NCBI GenBank assembly: GCA_963575745.1
Contig: CAUYUJ010018903.1
Span: 95,978 to 159,977 of the forward strand
Length of the DNA: 64,000 nucleotides
Direction: 5' to 3'
Source of the DNA: Prorocentrum cordatum
Lineage: Eukaryota; Sar; Dinophyceae; Prorocentrales; Prorocentraceae
The notes beneath the pieces were generated by a model. That model was not told the origin of the DNA. It was given only the letters and a program-made list of their open reading frames with translations, and did not search any database. The position numbers and the translations under genes were made by a program. The first letter of the stretch is position 1; every line of letters starts with the position of its first letter. Shown in pieces: positions 41,437 to 51,682 of the stretch.

Positions 41437-41803
41437 CAGGGGGTGTGGGTCTTCCAGCCGCGTTGGGGCAAGCGACCAGGGTACACGAAGGATGCAGCAG
41501 CGGTGCTGCTGCAGGGCACCCTCCCGTCCCAAGTCCCTTCCTCACAAGTCCTCGCAGGCAATTCTTTTCGATGCGGGATACGCCCCCCTGAAAAAGGCGG
41601 TTGCCTGTATGCGAGCCATTCAGGAGAGAGCCGCTTCTTGAAAATCGGGAAGCCTCTGTGAAATGAAGGGCCCTCGGATGCCACTCGGAGCCGCTGGGGG
41701 GGTCTCCTGGGGGGCCCCTGGTGGCGTCCTGGGACACGGTCGATGGAAGCCATGGAGTAGCATCGGGAGCGCTTACCCCAGCGCGGCTGAAGACCCACAC
41801 CCC
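41437..41803. repeat. 36-bp inverted repeat spanning 367 bp
   Basis: GGGTGTGGGTCTTCCAGCCG, CGTTGGGGCAAGCG at 41437 pairs with CGCTTACCCCAGCGCGGCTG, AAGACCCACACCCC at 41769. Interior not self-complementary; no gene recognised inside. Confidence 0.7.
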
Positions 41804-41812
41804 TTGCGGAGG

Positions 41813-41865
41813 AGAAGGAGGAGGAGGAGGAGGAGGAGGAGGAGGAGGAGGAGGAAGGGGACGAT
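41813..41865. repeat. (GGA)n microsatellite
   Basis: GGA repeats followed by GAC/GAG sequence. Confidence 0.95.
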
Positions 41866-41899
41866 GACGAGGACGAGGAGTAGAAGGAGGAGCAGGACG

Positions 41900-42655
41900 A
41901 GGACCACTGGGTAAATAAACAAAGGAGAGGCAGCAGCAGGCCCAAAGTTGAAACCAGCTGAAGCCGCGCCCGCGGCGAAATCACCACAGTGGGTGTACAC
42001 TGTGAAACGTAGTGGAAAAGGGGACTGGACAAAAGAAAGCCCTCGCCCCAGGCCGGTGCAGGTATGATAGCAAGCAACGAGTTGGGGCAGCAGCTCCAAC
42101 ACCACTGAACTTCTACCTTTAAAACCGTGGCCTAACACAGCAAGTAGCCCTGTCATGACATTCACACCGAGGCCCTTCTCCAAACACCAATTCCCGCCTA
42201 AGCATCAGCCCGTGGAAGGACAGAGAGGAAAGAGGGATGGCTCGGTCCTTGCGCTCATAACGCACAGCAGTCATTGGCATCCCTAGTTGTCATGTAGCAT
42301 GCAGTCCATGGAGTAAGTACTGATGATCTGAGGGTCCCTGGGAACGTAGTACCGACGCACGCCGATCGATGAATCCCAATCGTCCCCCGTATCCCCCACC
42401 TCCAGTGTCACCCGCAGACAAGCCTCACGAGCACAAGGGCAACGGAGAGGGACGAGAGGCGCTCCAGAGAACAAAGAGGAAACAGACTGGTTTCAGTCCG
42501 TACCCAGGGTGTCCAAACAGAGGAACGGGAACCTGGATGGGACGTCCTCGAGCATGATGGATGCCAGGAAGGCACACAAACCCAACAGAAAAACGTTGCT
42601 GCACCCGTGCCCCAGGTGTTATCAGCCCTGAGGCCTCTGACAGCGGGGTGAGGGA
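41900..42655. other. No gene recognised
   Basis: Moderate-GC sequence without repeats or recognised motifs on either strand. Confidence 0.35.
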
Positions 42656-42659
42656 CAGC

Positions 42660-42661
42660 AC

Positions 42662-42708
<47 letters not shown>

Positions 42709-42784
42709 CCACCACCACCACCAGCATCATCATCATCCTCATCCTCATCCTCATCCTCGTCACCACCACATCATCATCATCACC

Positions 42785-42833
<49 letters not shown>

Positions 42834-43130
42834 CATTCATCATCTTCATCATCTTCATCATCATCATCCATCATCATCATGATCATCATCACCATCATCA
42901 TCACCATCATCATCACCATCATCATCATCACCATCATCATCACCACCATCATGACCATCACCATCACCATCATCATCATCACCATCATCATCAACACCAT
43001 CATCACCATCACCATCATCATCATCACCATCATCGTCATCATCATCATCATCGTCATCGTCATCGTCATCGTCATCATCATCATCACCACCATCATCATC
43101 ACCACCACCACCATCACCACCACCACCACC

Positions 43131-43180
<50 letters not shown>

Positions 43181-43380
43181 TATCTCCAACATCGCGGTCA
43201 TCAACATCACCATCACAATCAGCATCCTCACCCTCATCCTCTCACCACCACCGCCACCACCATCATCATCACCAGCACCACCAGCAACGCCATCATCATC
43301 ATCGTCGTCGTCATCATCATCATCATCATCATCATCATACTCATCACCATCATCGTCCTCATCCTCGCCATCATCAATAA
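42660..43380. repeat. ATC/CAC trinucleotide tract, 720 bp
   Basis: ATC, CAT and CAC trinucleotides with a few interruptions. The plus frame is poly-Ile/Ser/Thr; the minus frame poly-Met/Asp/Val. Confidence 0.98.
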
Positions 43381-43439
43381 CACCATGGTCTTTGTTCCCC
43401 AAGCAGCTTGCTGAACGGGGTGCTGTTGTGATAGAAGCT

Positions 43440-46130
43440 AACTCTAGCCGAGGGAAGTCGGAGCAAAGACATCCTCACAAAACTTTGATGGTCCGGGCCG
43501 TTTCGCTTGAGACATCCTCACAACTCTCGTTTCTGAGTTGGCCGGGATTGGCCGTTTCGCCTGAGACATCCTCGAAAAGTTGCGCTCCGGGACGCCGCGC
43601 GAGAGGTGGTCCGGGCCGTTTCGCTTGAGACATCCTCGAAACTCTGAGCCCCGAAGTGCTGTGCGAGAGGTGGTCCAGGCCGTTTCGCCTGAGACATCCT
43701 CGAAAATCTGAGCTCTGAGATGCCCTGCGCGAGGTGGTCCGGCCCGTTTCGCCTGAGACGTCCTCGAAACTCTGACCTCGGAGATGCCGCGCGAGAGGTG
43801 GTCCGGCCCGTTTCGCCTGAGACATCCTCGAACTTCTGAGCTCTGAGATGCACTGCGCGAGGTGGTCCAGCCCGTCTCGCCTGAGACATCCTCGCAACTC
43901 TGAGCTCTGAGATGCCGTGCGCAAGGTGGTCTGGCCTGTTTCGCACAAGACATTCTCGCAACTCTGAGCTCCCAGATGCCGCGCAAGAGGTGGTCCAGCC
44001 TGGGGGCCCAGAAGACCACATGTTACATATCCTCCCTGGGACCTGGGAGCCCGCCTGAGACATCCTCGAACTTCTGAGCTCTGAGATGCCCTGCGCGAGG
44101 TGGTCCGGCCCGTCTCGCCTGAGACATCCTCGCAACTCTGAGCTCTGAGATGCCGTGCGCAAGTTGGTCTGGCCTGTTTCGCACAAGACATTCTCGCAAC
44201 TCTGAGCTCCCAGATGCCGCGCAAGAGGTGGTCCAGCCTGGGGGCCCAGAAGACCACATGTTACATATCCTCCCTGGGACCCTGGGAGCCCCAGGAGGCC
44301 CCAGAGAGCTCCAGGAGGCCGCAGGACGCCCAGGACAGGCCCCAGGGGTCCCCATGAGATTCCCAGGAGGCTCCCAGGAGGCCCCAGGAGGCCCCCTATC
44401 AGAGCGTGTCAAGTTAATACACATCCGGTGTCGATTCGCTGATTTTTTCTGCTCTTGTGCCCCCCCTCCATTTTGAGAGGCCCAAGCGGCCACAGGTTAG
44501 ATATCCCTCCTGGGAGCCCCAAGAGGCTTCAGGAAACCCCAGGTGGAGTTCAGGAGGCCACAGGAGGCCCAGAAGGAAGCCCCAGGAGGTCCCCAGAAGG
44601 CACCAGGAGGCACCAGGAGGCCCCCGCAACTCGGAGCTCTGAGACGCTGCGCTCGAGGTGGTCCGGCCCGTTTCGCCTGAGACTCCCTCGCAGCACGTTT
44701 CGCCCGAGACACTGGCCCATCTCGCCTGAGACATCCTCGCAACTCTGAGCTCTGAGATGCCGTGCGCAAGTTGGTCCGGCCCGTTTCGCACAAGACATTC
44801 TCGCAACTCTGAGCTCCCAGATGCCGCGCAAGAGGTGGTCCAGCCTGGGGGCCCAGAAGACCACATGTTACATATCCTCCCTGGGACCCTGGGAGCCCCA
44901 GGAGGCCCCAGAGAGCTTCAGGAGGCCGCAGGACGCCCAGGACAGGCCCCAGGGGTCCGCAGGAGATTCCCAGGAGATTGCCAGGAGGCTCCCAGGAGGC
45001 CCCCTATCAGAACGTGTCAAATTAATACAAATCTGGTGTCGATTCGTTGATTTTTCCTGCTCTTGTGGCCCCCCTCCCCCATTCTGGGGGGCCCCGACGG
45101 CCACATGAGATATCCCCCCCTGGGAGCCCCAAGAGGCTTCAGGAAGCCCCAGATGGGTCCAGGAGGCCACAGGGGGCCCAGGAGGAAGCCCCAGGAGGTC
45201 ACCAGGAGGCCCCAGGAGGCCCCAGGAGGCCCCCGCAACTCGGAGCTCTGAGACGCCGCGCGCGAGGTGGTCCAGACCGTTTCGCCTGAGACTTCCTCGC
45301 AGCACGTTTCGCCCGAGACATCGTCGCAACTCTGGGGTCCGAGATGCCGCGCGCGAGGTGGTCCAGCCCGTTTCGCCTGAGACATCCTCGCAACTCTGGG
45401 CTCCGAGATGCCCTGCGCGAGGTGCTCCAGCCCATCTCGCCTGAGACGTCCTCGCTCTGAGATGCCGTGCGCAAGGTGGTCCGGCCCGTTTCGCACAAGA
45501 CATTCTCGCAACTTTGAGCTCTCAGATGCTGCGCAAGAGGTGGTCCAGCCTGGGGGCCCAGAAGACCACATGTTACATATCCCCCCTGGGACCCTGGGAG
45601 CCCCAGGAGGCTCCAGAGAGCTTCAGGAGGTCGCAGGACGCCCAGGACAGGCCCCAGGGGTCCGCAGGAGATTCCCAGGAGGCTCCCAGGAGGCTCCCAG
45701 GAGGCCCCCTATCAGAACGTGTCCAGTTAATACACATCCGGTGTCGATTCGTTGATTTTTCCTGCTCTTGTGCCCCCCCCCCCCCCATTTTAGGGGGCCC
45801 CGACGGCCACATGTTGGATATCCCCCCCTGGGAGCCCCAAGAGGCTTCAGGAAGCCCCAGGTGGGGTCCAGGAGGCCACAGGAGGCCCAGGAGGAAGCCC
45901 CAGGAGGTCACCAGGAGGTCCCAGGAGGCCCCTGGAGGCCCCCGCAACTCGGAGCTCTGAGACGCCGCGCTCGAGGTGGTCCAGACCGTTTCGCCTGAGA
46001 CTTCCTCGCAGCACGTTTCGCCCGAGACATCGTCGCAACTCTGGGGTCCGAAATGCCGCGCGCGAGGTGGTCCAGCCCGTTACGCTGGAGACATCCCCGC
46101 AACTCTGGGCTCCGAGATGCCGTTCGGGAT
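43440..46130. repeat. 62-bp tandem repeat organised in a 600-700-bp higher-order repeat
   Basis: Basic unit about 62 bp: GAGACATCCTCGCAACTCTG, AGCTCTGAGATGCCGTGCGC, AAGGTGGTCCGGCCCGTTTC. A second component (GGGGGCCCAGAAGACCACAT, CCCAGGAGGCCCCAGAG, GTGTCAAGTTAATAC) is interleaved. GCGCAAGAGGTGG landmarks fall at 43981, 44219, 44826 and 45531, so higher-order units are 238 (deleted), 607 and 705 bp. Frames on the minus strand are repeats, not genes. Confidence 0.95.
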
Positions 46131-46134
46131 GAAG

Positions 46135-46192
46135 AGGAGGTTGAGGAGGAGGAGGAGGAGGAGGAGGAGCAGGAGGAGGAGGAGGAGGCATG
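46135..46192. repeat. (GGA)n microsatellite
   Basis: GGA repeats ending the higher-order repeat block. Confidence 0.95.
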
Positions 46193-46550
46193 TTTTAACA
46201 TGCCATGCCAGCCCGCACTGGACGGGCACGCAATCGACCTTGGAAACCGCAGTGGATCTAAAAACCCTGTTTGGGGATACTGCACTCTGGCTATATTTTT
46301 ATACAAGCTATTACGCGCATACTGATTATAGTTAGCACTGATGATCGCAATCGAAATATATCAATACGTGTTCCACTTTGCATTTACACACGAATCATTA
46401 AGATGTCATCCGTGTTTTTCGTACAGCTGCGGTTGTTAGTCTTAGTGTTCTTGGTATCCGGGTCATGAGCACTACTTTCAATCGTCTTCGTAGTATTCGA
46501 ATGATTCCTCCGAGTAGTACTCGATTTCGAGTTAGTGTGGTGTCTTCTTT
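46193..46550. other. Low-GC unique stretch
   Basis: AT-richer than its neighbours; no gene recognised. Confidence 0.35.
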
Positions 46551-46554
46551 TCTT

Positions 46555-46745
46555 TACCACCATCTTCATCAACACCAACATCATGATCGTCATCAACATC
46601 ATCATCACTATCGTCGTCGCCCTCGACAGAATCACTGGCAGCACCGTCAACATCCCCAATGGCACCGCGACCATCACCACAACCATTAACAACACCAACA
46701 CCAACACCAACATCAACAGCAACGCATCGTCACCATCACTATCCC
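46555..46745. repeat. ATC/CAC-rich tract
   Basis: CATCAACACCAACATCATG type sequence; low complexity. Confidence 0.8.
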
Positions 46746-46747
46746 AG

Positions 46748-47059
46748 TCAACTCTCCATATCGGGACAGGAAGGCCACATAGCCAAACCACCCCGTGATG
46801 CCACAGGCCTCGGCGTGCCCACGGGGTCGACCAAATTCTCCTCCAAGCAACTGTAGCCTAGCCGCTGCTCTTGACCGAGGAGACGACGAAGGAGGTCGAT
46901 CCGGCGGGCACGCGCGCGCACCGAATCTCCGACCTCGACCCCCCAAAAGGACGGGCGGCCCGAGAGGCAGTCGAAGGCCCGCGAAGCCCAGCGGGCCCAC
47001 CGCTCAAGAAAAGGCGCGCCACCACCGAGGGGCAAAGTGTGGTAAAACACACCTCCCAT
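46748..47059 (-). CDS. Hypothetical protein fragment
   Basis: A 103-residue frame whose second half reads ARRIDLLRRLLGQEQRLGYS, CLEENLVDPVGTPRPVASRG and GLAMWPSCPDMES, balanced in composition. No family recognised. First of a series of minus-strand coding-like pieces between 46.7 and 58.6 kb. Confidence 0.3.
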   Translation of the reverse strand: MGGVFYHTLPLGGGAPFLERWARWASRAFDCLSGRPSFWGVEVGDSVRARARRIDLLRRLLGQEQRLGYSCLEENLVDPVGTPRPVASRGGLAMWPSCPDMES

Positions 47060-47443
47060 TCATAAGAACCCCTGACAGGGGGCCGGCAGGTTCGAGTTCA
47101 CCCCGGGACCCCGCCTAAGAGAAGGGGAGGGTACCAAGACCCAGAGCAAAGCGGCGCAAAGTTTTTGGGGTCGGAGGAGACGCGGGAAGACGCCCCTCTC
47201 CCTGCGGGAGCGGGGCAGCCGCGGTCGGCCCCCAACTTGAGGCCAGGTAGAAGTCGAGCTTCATGCCGATGGCAGCGACGAAGGTCTAGCCCATGCCATA
47301 GTGCCGCCGCGGCGTGGAAAGCAAGTGAGGGCGAGAGAGAGAGAGAGCCAGAGAAAAGTATACGTACATACGTGGCAAGAACTTTCGCCGACGCTAGCGA
47401 CGGCCAACGCTGTCGCGGTTCCACCGGTCATGTCCAGGCTGGG

Positions 47444-47821
47444 TCACCTCACGCCACTCGCGATTACCACCACGGCACTCCTTGCGTGGAGGTGGCAGGC
47501 CCCCCCGCAGGTGGTCCGACTCACCTGGCAAGTGAATCCGCCGCGCGGGTCCAGGCGTGGCAGCAGGATATCAGGAGCTCGAGGCCACAGCCTGCCCCCT
47601 TGTCGATTGTGCTCCAGAGCGTTCCGAGCGGCCCGCAAGCTGCGGGCGCCATCGGGGAAGCAGAGTTCGTGCGTCGCACTCCCCATGCTGAGCCGTCGTC
47701 TGAGCCGTCGTTGGAGTAGCCTCATGCACAGGGGCGTCTGTCCGACGAAGCCGTCGGGGAGGGCGGTTCGACGGTCGCGGCGCGGCCGACCCCCCTGGGG
47801 GGCGACTAGGAACCCACCCAA
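47444..47821 (-). CDS. Hypothetical protein fragment
   Basis: A 125-residue frame reading RRRLSMGSATHELCFPDGAR, SLRAARNALEHNRQGGRLWP, RAPDILLPRLDPRGGFTCQV. Composition is protein-like; no domain recognised. The GAGAGAGAGAG tract at 47334-47346 and upstream sequence give no clue to a gene boundary. Confidence 0.3.
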   Translation of the reverse strand: MGGFLVAPQGGRPRRDRRTALPDGFVGQTPLCMRLLQRRLRRRLSMGSATHELCFPDGARSLRAARNALEHNRQGGRLWPRAPDILLPRLDPRGGFTCQVSRTTCGGACHLHARSAVVVIASGVR

Positions 47822-47974
47822 AACAGGGCGAATCGCCCGTAGTTTTTGGAGTCATTCCTTGTATCGCGACATCGGCCCTCTGACTACCTACCAGACCACC
47901 CCAACCCAACCCAACTGGAAATTGAGGACATGATGCCTTCGGGATGGTCTGGGGTGGTTTGGCGGGCGGTGACC

Positions 47975-48035
47975 TTCGCCGACGCAACGGCAGCGTCAGC
48001 CGTCGCCGACGCAATTCCACCCTCAGTGTTACCAG
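47975..48035 (-). repeat. Ala-rich coding-like repeat, locus 1
   Basis: Minus frame GIASATADAAVASAKVTAR. Built on GCGTCGGCGA units on the minus strand. Related loci at 50.0, 51.3, 52.5, 54.6, 55.9 and 58.4 kb. Confidence 0.45.
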
Positions 48036-48549
48036 CAGAGAGCGGCGCACCTGCAGCAATCGGGCTGCCACGCCGATGGTGCGCTTTGGAAGCGCTGCGC
48101 GTTGGCCGGCGCATCGGTTGCGCAACAACTGTCTCAATCGGAGGCACGCGAATCACCGGGCCACCATTTCCCACTTAGCAGCCCAGCGAAAAACGGCTGC
48201 TGGCCCCAGGCCATTGTCCCTAGCAGCCCTCGCGAAGTGCCCGCGCATCATGCGCTCCTCAAGAGATTCAAGGATCTCTTCGTTTCCACAAAAGTCAGCG
48301 CCCGCGAGGTCAGGACGGATGTCATGATCAATCACTCGTGCGTCACGCGCGTCGATGCCTGACCTTGGGGCGATCGGATTGGCGTTCGCACGTCGTCGTG
48401 CGCGTAGTTTGTTTCATCGTGTTCAACGTGGTCAACAAGGCTTATGTAACCCTTGTCGTGGGTCCTCCTCTTCGATTCGTGATTTTTCTCTGGGAGTCGG
48501 CCCATGCTTATCGCTAACCTAATAAAACGAAGTGTTCACCCTCACCGAA

Positions 48550-49011
48550 CTAGGAAGGCAGCTGGGCGCCTGCCCCCAGGTAGCCCAGATCTTCGATGTC
48601 GATGCGAGCTGGAGCGTGGCAGCTGGGACAAACGGCACGAAGGCTTTTGTTGGAAACATCGCTCGGCAAACGGAACTTGCACCTAGGGCGCGAGGCGTCG
48701 ACCTGGTGCTGGGTGAATGCCCCTGCGACGACGGCGATAGCGTCTGCCGGCTGCTCGACCCCAGATGGGGCCACATCATCCCATCGCTTGGAATTGCGGT
48801 TCTTGAGTTCCAGAGTTGCGAGGGGAGATGAAACAACACCTCTGGGCGCCGCAAAGACGCCCGATTCCCGAGCGCACAAACGTTCCTTAGACTTGCAAGC
48901 GGTGCGCTCGACGCGGCCGGCGCGGTCGTTTCGCTTCCTTTTTGACAACGTGCTCGCCGGACTCTTCATCGAGGAAGTCCTATGCATCTTTGGGCGAGAT
49001 GTCAGGGGCAT
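48550..49011 (-). CDS. Hypothetical protein with terminal Cys pairs
   Basis: A 153-residue frame ending CKFRLPSDVSNKSLRAVCPS, CHAPARIDIEDLGYLGAGAQ, LPS. The C-x3-L...NKSLR...CPSC arrangement resembles the Stc1-like Cys modules seen at 22.0-22.3 kb but lacks a clean leading CxxC. Upstream residues (LSKRKRNDRAGRVERTACKS) are basic. The frame is closed by a stop at its 3' end. Could be a genuine short protein or terminal exon; the start is arbitrary. Confidence 0.35.
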   Translation of the reverse strand: MPLTSRPKMHRTSSMKSPASTLSKRKRNDRAGRVERTACKSKERLCARESGVFAAPRGVVSSPLATLELKNRNSKRWDDVAPSGVEQPADAIAVVAGAFTQHQVDASRPRCKFRLPSDVSNKSLRAVCPSCHAPARIDIEDLGYLGAGAQLPS

Positions 49012-50160
49012 CGGATTTCGCCATCGCAGAATTCTCGTCGTCAGAGAAAATCACATTGCACGCGGTGTACCGATGTGTTCAAGTCCTCGTTATATCAGTG
49101 TCAATGGCCTCTAGAAAGACTTGAGGCATTCGGGTAGACGTACCCGACTGCAGGCTAAGGGGCCCCGCCCTGCCCCTCAAGCGTTGGGCCTATCTGGTCA
49201 ACAAACTGGTCAACAAAACTAAGGGCTCCAGACTCATCCTCTGGATCAGCATACACAAGACCAGTTGGTCCGACGCATGTCCCGACTCAGCAGACTGGAT
49301 ATCATTCGCTCTGCCAGGGCCTTCGGGACGTTTGCCACCGATCTGAAGGATGTGCTTCGTCGCCTCGCCAATGTCAGGGAACTGCGGTGGTGGCGAAATC
49401 ACCCTCGTCTGGAGGGCTATTCAGACACGGCTGCAAGAACATCTCGCGCAGATTTTCGTTGTAAAGATACCCCATCGCAGAAAAAAAAAGTATATGCCCA
49501 TGGCGACATACGTCCCGTTGATGTCTGGCCCTCTACCAGTCCGCATTCTCACGTAGGTCTTGAAGTTTCCCTATACCATGCGTGCACCTCCAGATGGATC
49601 ACAGACTTCACTATGCTGCAGCAGCGTTTGTAAACTATCTCAAATCTCTAAGATGCGGGCTGGACGTCCTCGCATAATCGTCACTGCCTGGGACACTGAG
49701 ACGCGCGTGGAAGCCCGGTGCCCCAGATGACATCAGGTCGATCTGGGCCCCGCCCGTTGGGTCTGCGCGCAGGCCTTTTCTCAACGCATGAGGCGGTCGC
49801 CGCGGTAAGCACCCATATCCAGTTGTCGATTGATTGGCACCTCAGGCAGTGCGACTGCGCCCTTACTTGGCGGCTTCACCGCGAGCCATTCCGCCCCCTC
49901 GGATTCAGGACCCTCGCCGGCATCACGGCGGCGATCAACATTAAGGTCGACGTCGTCTCTAGCATGAGCCGGCCGGCAGTGGTGCCTTGGCTGCATCGGC
50001 CTTAGCCGACGGCAAACTGCTCTGTGCATCCGCCTTCGCCGACGCAAGTGCAGGCCCGGGTGCGCCATCGCCCAACGATGCAGAGGAAGGAGTACCAGCC
50101 TTCGCCGGCACAACATTGGAGCATGTTGGTGGAGCTGGTTTAGGTTTGGCCTGAGCCTCT
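49012..50160 (-). other. Frameshifted coding-like sequence
   Basis: Minus-strand pieces in different frames: GYLYNENLREMFLQPCLNSP (about 49475-49415) and then ISPPPQFPDIGEATKHILQI, GGKRPEGPGRAND (about 49400-49300). Adjacent and protein-like in two frames, so the coding sequence is broken by a frameshift near 49400. Not recognised. Confidence 0.3.
49985..50110 (-). repeat. Ala-rich 11-residue repeat, locus 2
   Basis: The minus frame reads ALASAKADAQSSLPSAKADA, a repeat of LxSAKADA every 11 residues. It lies in frame just downstream of the KptA-like block, so it may form that protein's tail. Confidence 0.5.
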
Positions 50161-50164
50161 TGCC

Positions 50165-50530
50165 CCGCGCGAATACAAAAGTTCTTGGGGAGAGGATTCG
50201 TCAGCAGCTCATCCGCATGCAGAGCGGACATAACGGGCCGAAATGACTTGCCATTCCTGGCCACATACAGGAAGCGCTATGGTGGAATGGTGTTCACCGC
50301 CATGGCGGTTCCCTGTTGTCCAATCCAAATGTTAGGACAGAACAAGCCTAGTTTGTGGACGTCAGCGCAGATCCGTATCGGTGACGAACACACATCTGAT
50401 GGGAGCTTTATACACTTGTGTGGACCAGGTCATACGAAGCCATATGCTGCTTCCTAGTTGCACCGCCAGGGATAAGCCCCCTTTCTAGGATGCTTGAGAG
50501 GTACTCCTTCTGCGTTCCATACCAAATGAA
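50165..50530 (-). pseudogene. Tpt1/KptA-like (RNA 2'-phosphotransferase-type) fragment
   Basis: Three minus frames read in sequence: FIWYGTQKEYLSSILERGLI, PGGATRKQHM; then VYKAPIRCVFVTDTDLR; then DVHKLGLFCPNIWIGQQGTA, MAVNTIPP, a TAG at 50279-50277, and RFLYVARNGKSF. In the Tpt1/KptA fold a W/YHGT...I...GL...GG segment is followed by a VDTDL...G..F......A.VT...IP segment, which this matches. Known: the family removes 2'-phosphates from RNA using NAD, and dinoflagellates have many KptA-like domains of unclear role. Two frameshifts and a stop make this copy broken as read. The YGT replaces the usual HGT. Confidence 0.5.
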
Positions 50531-51185
50531 GGGTGTGCTGTGGATGTTGGCGCGCTTGCAGCCCCTGGCTGGACATGAGCTCTCGTCTAGCGCGCATCCA
50601 TCCCAGATGTTCACCTACGCTTTGTGAAGCGATGCAGTATGCCTCTGAAACGTTGACAGAATCGACCGACATGAGCGGGGTCGCATCGGCTCTCGCCGCC
50701 GCAGAGACCTGGGTGGTTCGTTTATTTGTCACTCGACGCTCGTCGTCATGGGGTCGCCGAAGCTCCTGCGCGGGGACATGCACGTCGCACCAAAGCACCG
50801 CGAAGCGCGCCTCAGTGGACGACGCGGTAAAGTTCATGATTCCAATAACCCACTGGATCCGTTCAAACGTGTTCATCAGCCACGCTTTTAAATCACTGGG
50901 GAAATCTTTTGAGTCGCGCATCGCCGGTAGCCACGCGGTCCAGTCTCTGCGACAGTACTTGCACAACTCGGCCACGGTGTCCCTGGCAAAGACTGCCGAG
51001 CTCAGCGCCCCTGACACTTGCTTGCATGGCGCACTTACTGAGCGAGAGGTATATACATCGACCTTGGTTTTCCATATGCAGTGACTATTTGGGATCAGCT
51101 GGTCGCCATGGGCGACGCGCCGACACCTCCAAAGTTGCACCGACGACCAGAAAATAAAGTTGTCAGGTTCCTGCGCGAAGCTCAA
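50454..51185 (-). pseudogene. Unknown region upstream of the KptA-like block
   Basis: A 243-residue open frame: SGALSSAVFARDTVAELCKY, CRRDWTAWLPAMRDSKDFPS, DLKAWLMNTFERIQWVIGIM. The first two thirds look like real protein; the last 50 residues overlap the KptA-like WYGT segment in a different frame, so a frameshift must lie near 50600. Probably the N-terminal part of the same ancestral gene. No domain recognised in it. Confidence 0.35.
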
Positions 51186-51224
51186 GAGAAAGGCAGGGGA
51201 CCTGGCCCAGGAACATACTCAACC

Positions 51225-51320
51225 CCACGGCAGCAACTTTCGACGCCGCAGCAGGAACACCAGCATTCGCCAGCGCAAGGGAGGCATCTGCTTTCGCGGC
51301 GGCAGTGGCGTTGTCCCTCC
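51225..51320 (-). repeat. Ala-rich 11-residue repeat, locus 3
   Basis: Minus frame TAAAKADASLALANAGVPAA followed by ASKVAAVG. Confidence 0.45.
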
Positions 51321-51682
51321 CCTGCTTGACTTCCGTCATCTCAGCATGAGGGGACAAAGCCACTCTTTGGGCGCGCGGCTGGAAATTGCCTGGTTCGGTT
51401 GCTCCTGATTTGCGGGAGGGAAGACGTCGATGCCATGCCCCCCTGGTGCCCTCAGTCCAGGTAGAGCCTGCCTCGCAGCACTGTCGAGAAAATGATTCAC
51501 TGAGCACTAGTCATCATGTGTCTGCCCAGCGCAGCTGCTGAAGCAAGACGATTCGTCGCGCCCACGCATAGGGCCAGCTGCTTTGATGCTCTTTGCTTCT
51601 TCCCTTTTACCCCATCCGCGCACATTCTTACTGCGGTAGCCCGGATGACGCTGGCCCCAAAGAAACGCAATTCAACAATGGT

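Noticed and set aside
42561-43628. Poly-Ile/Ser frame of 355 residues
   Set aside because: Translation of the ATC tract.
43444-44257. Minus-strand repeat proteins (SSELRGCLRRNGPDHL type)
   Set aside because: They follow the 62-bp monomer and appear in several frames at once; indels shift frame between monomers.
47050-47115. tRNA-like T-arm (GGTTCGAGTTC)
   Set aside because: The flanking bases do not form a T stem and no acceptor, D or anticodon stems can be drawn.
49125-49170. Another copy of the TCGGGC..CTACAGG MITE end (GGGTAGACGTACCCGACTG)
   Set aside because: Too short and self-palindromic; no partner end was found.
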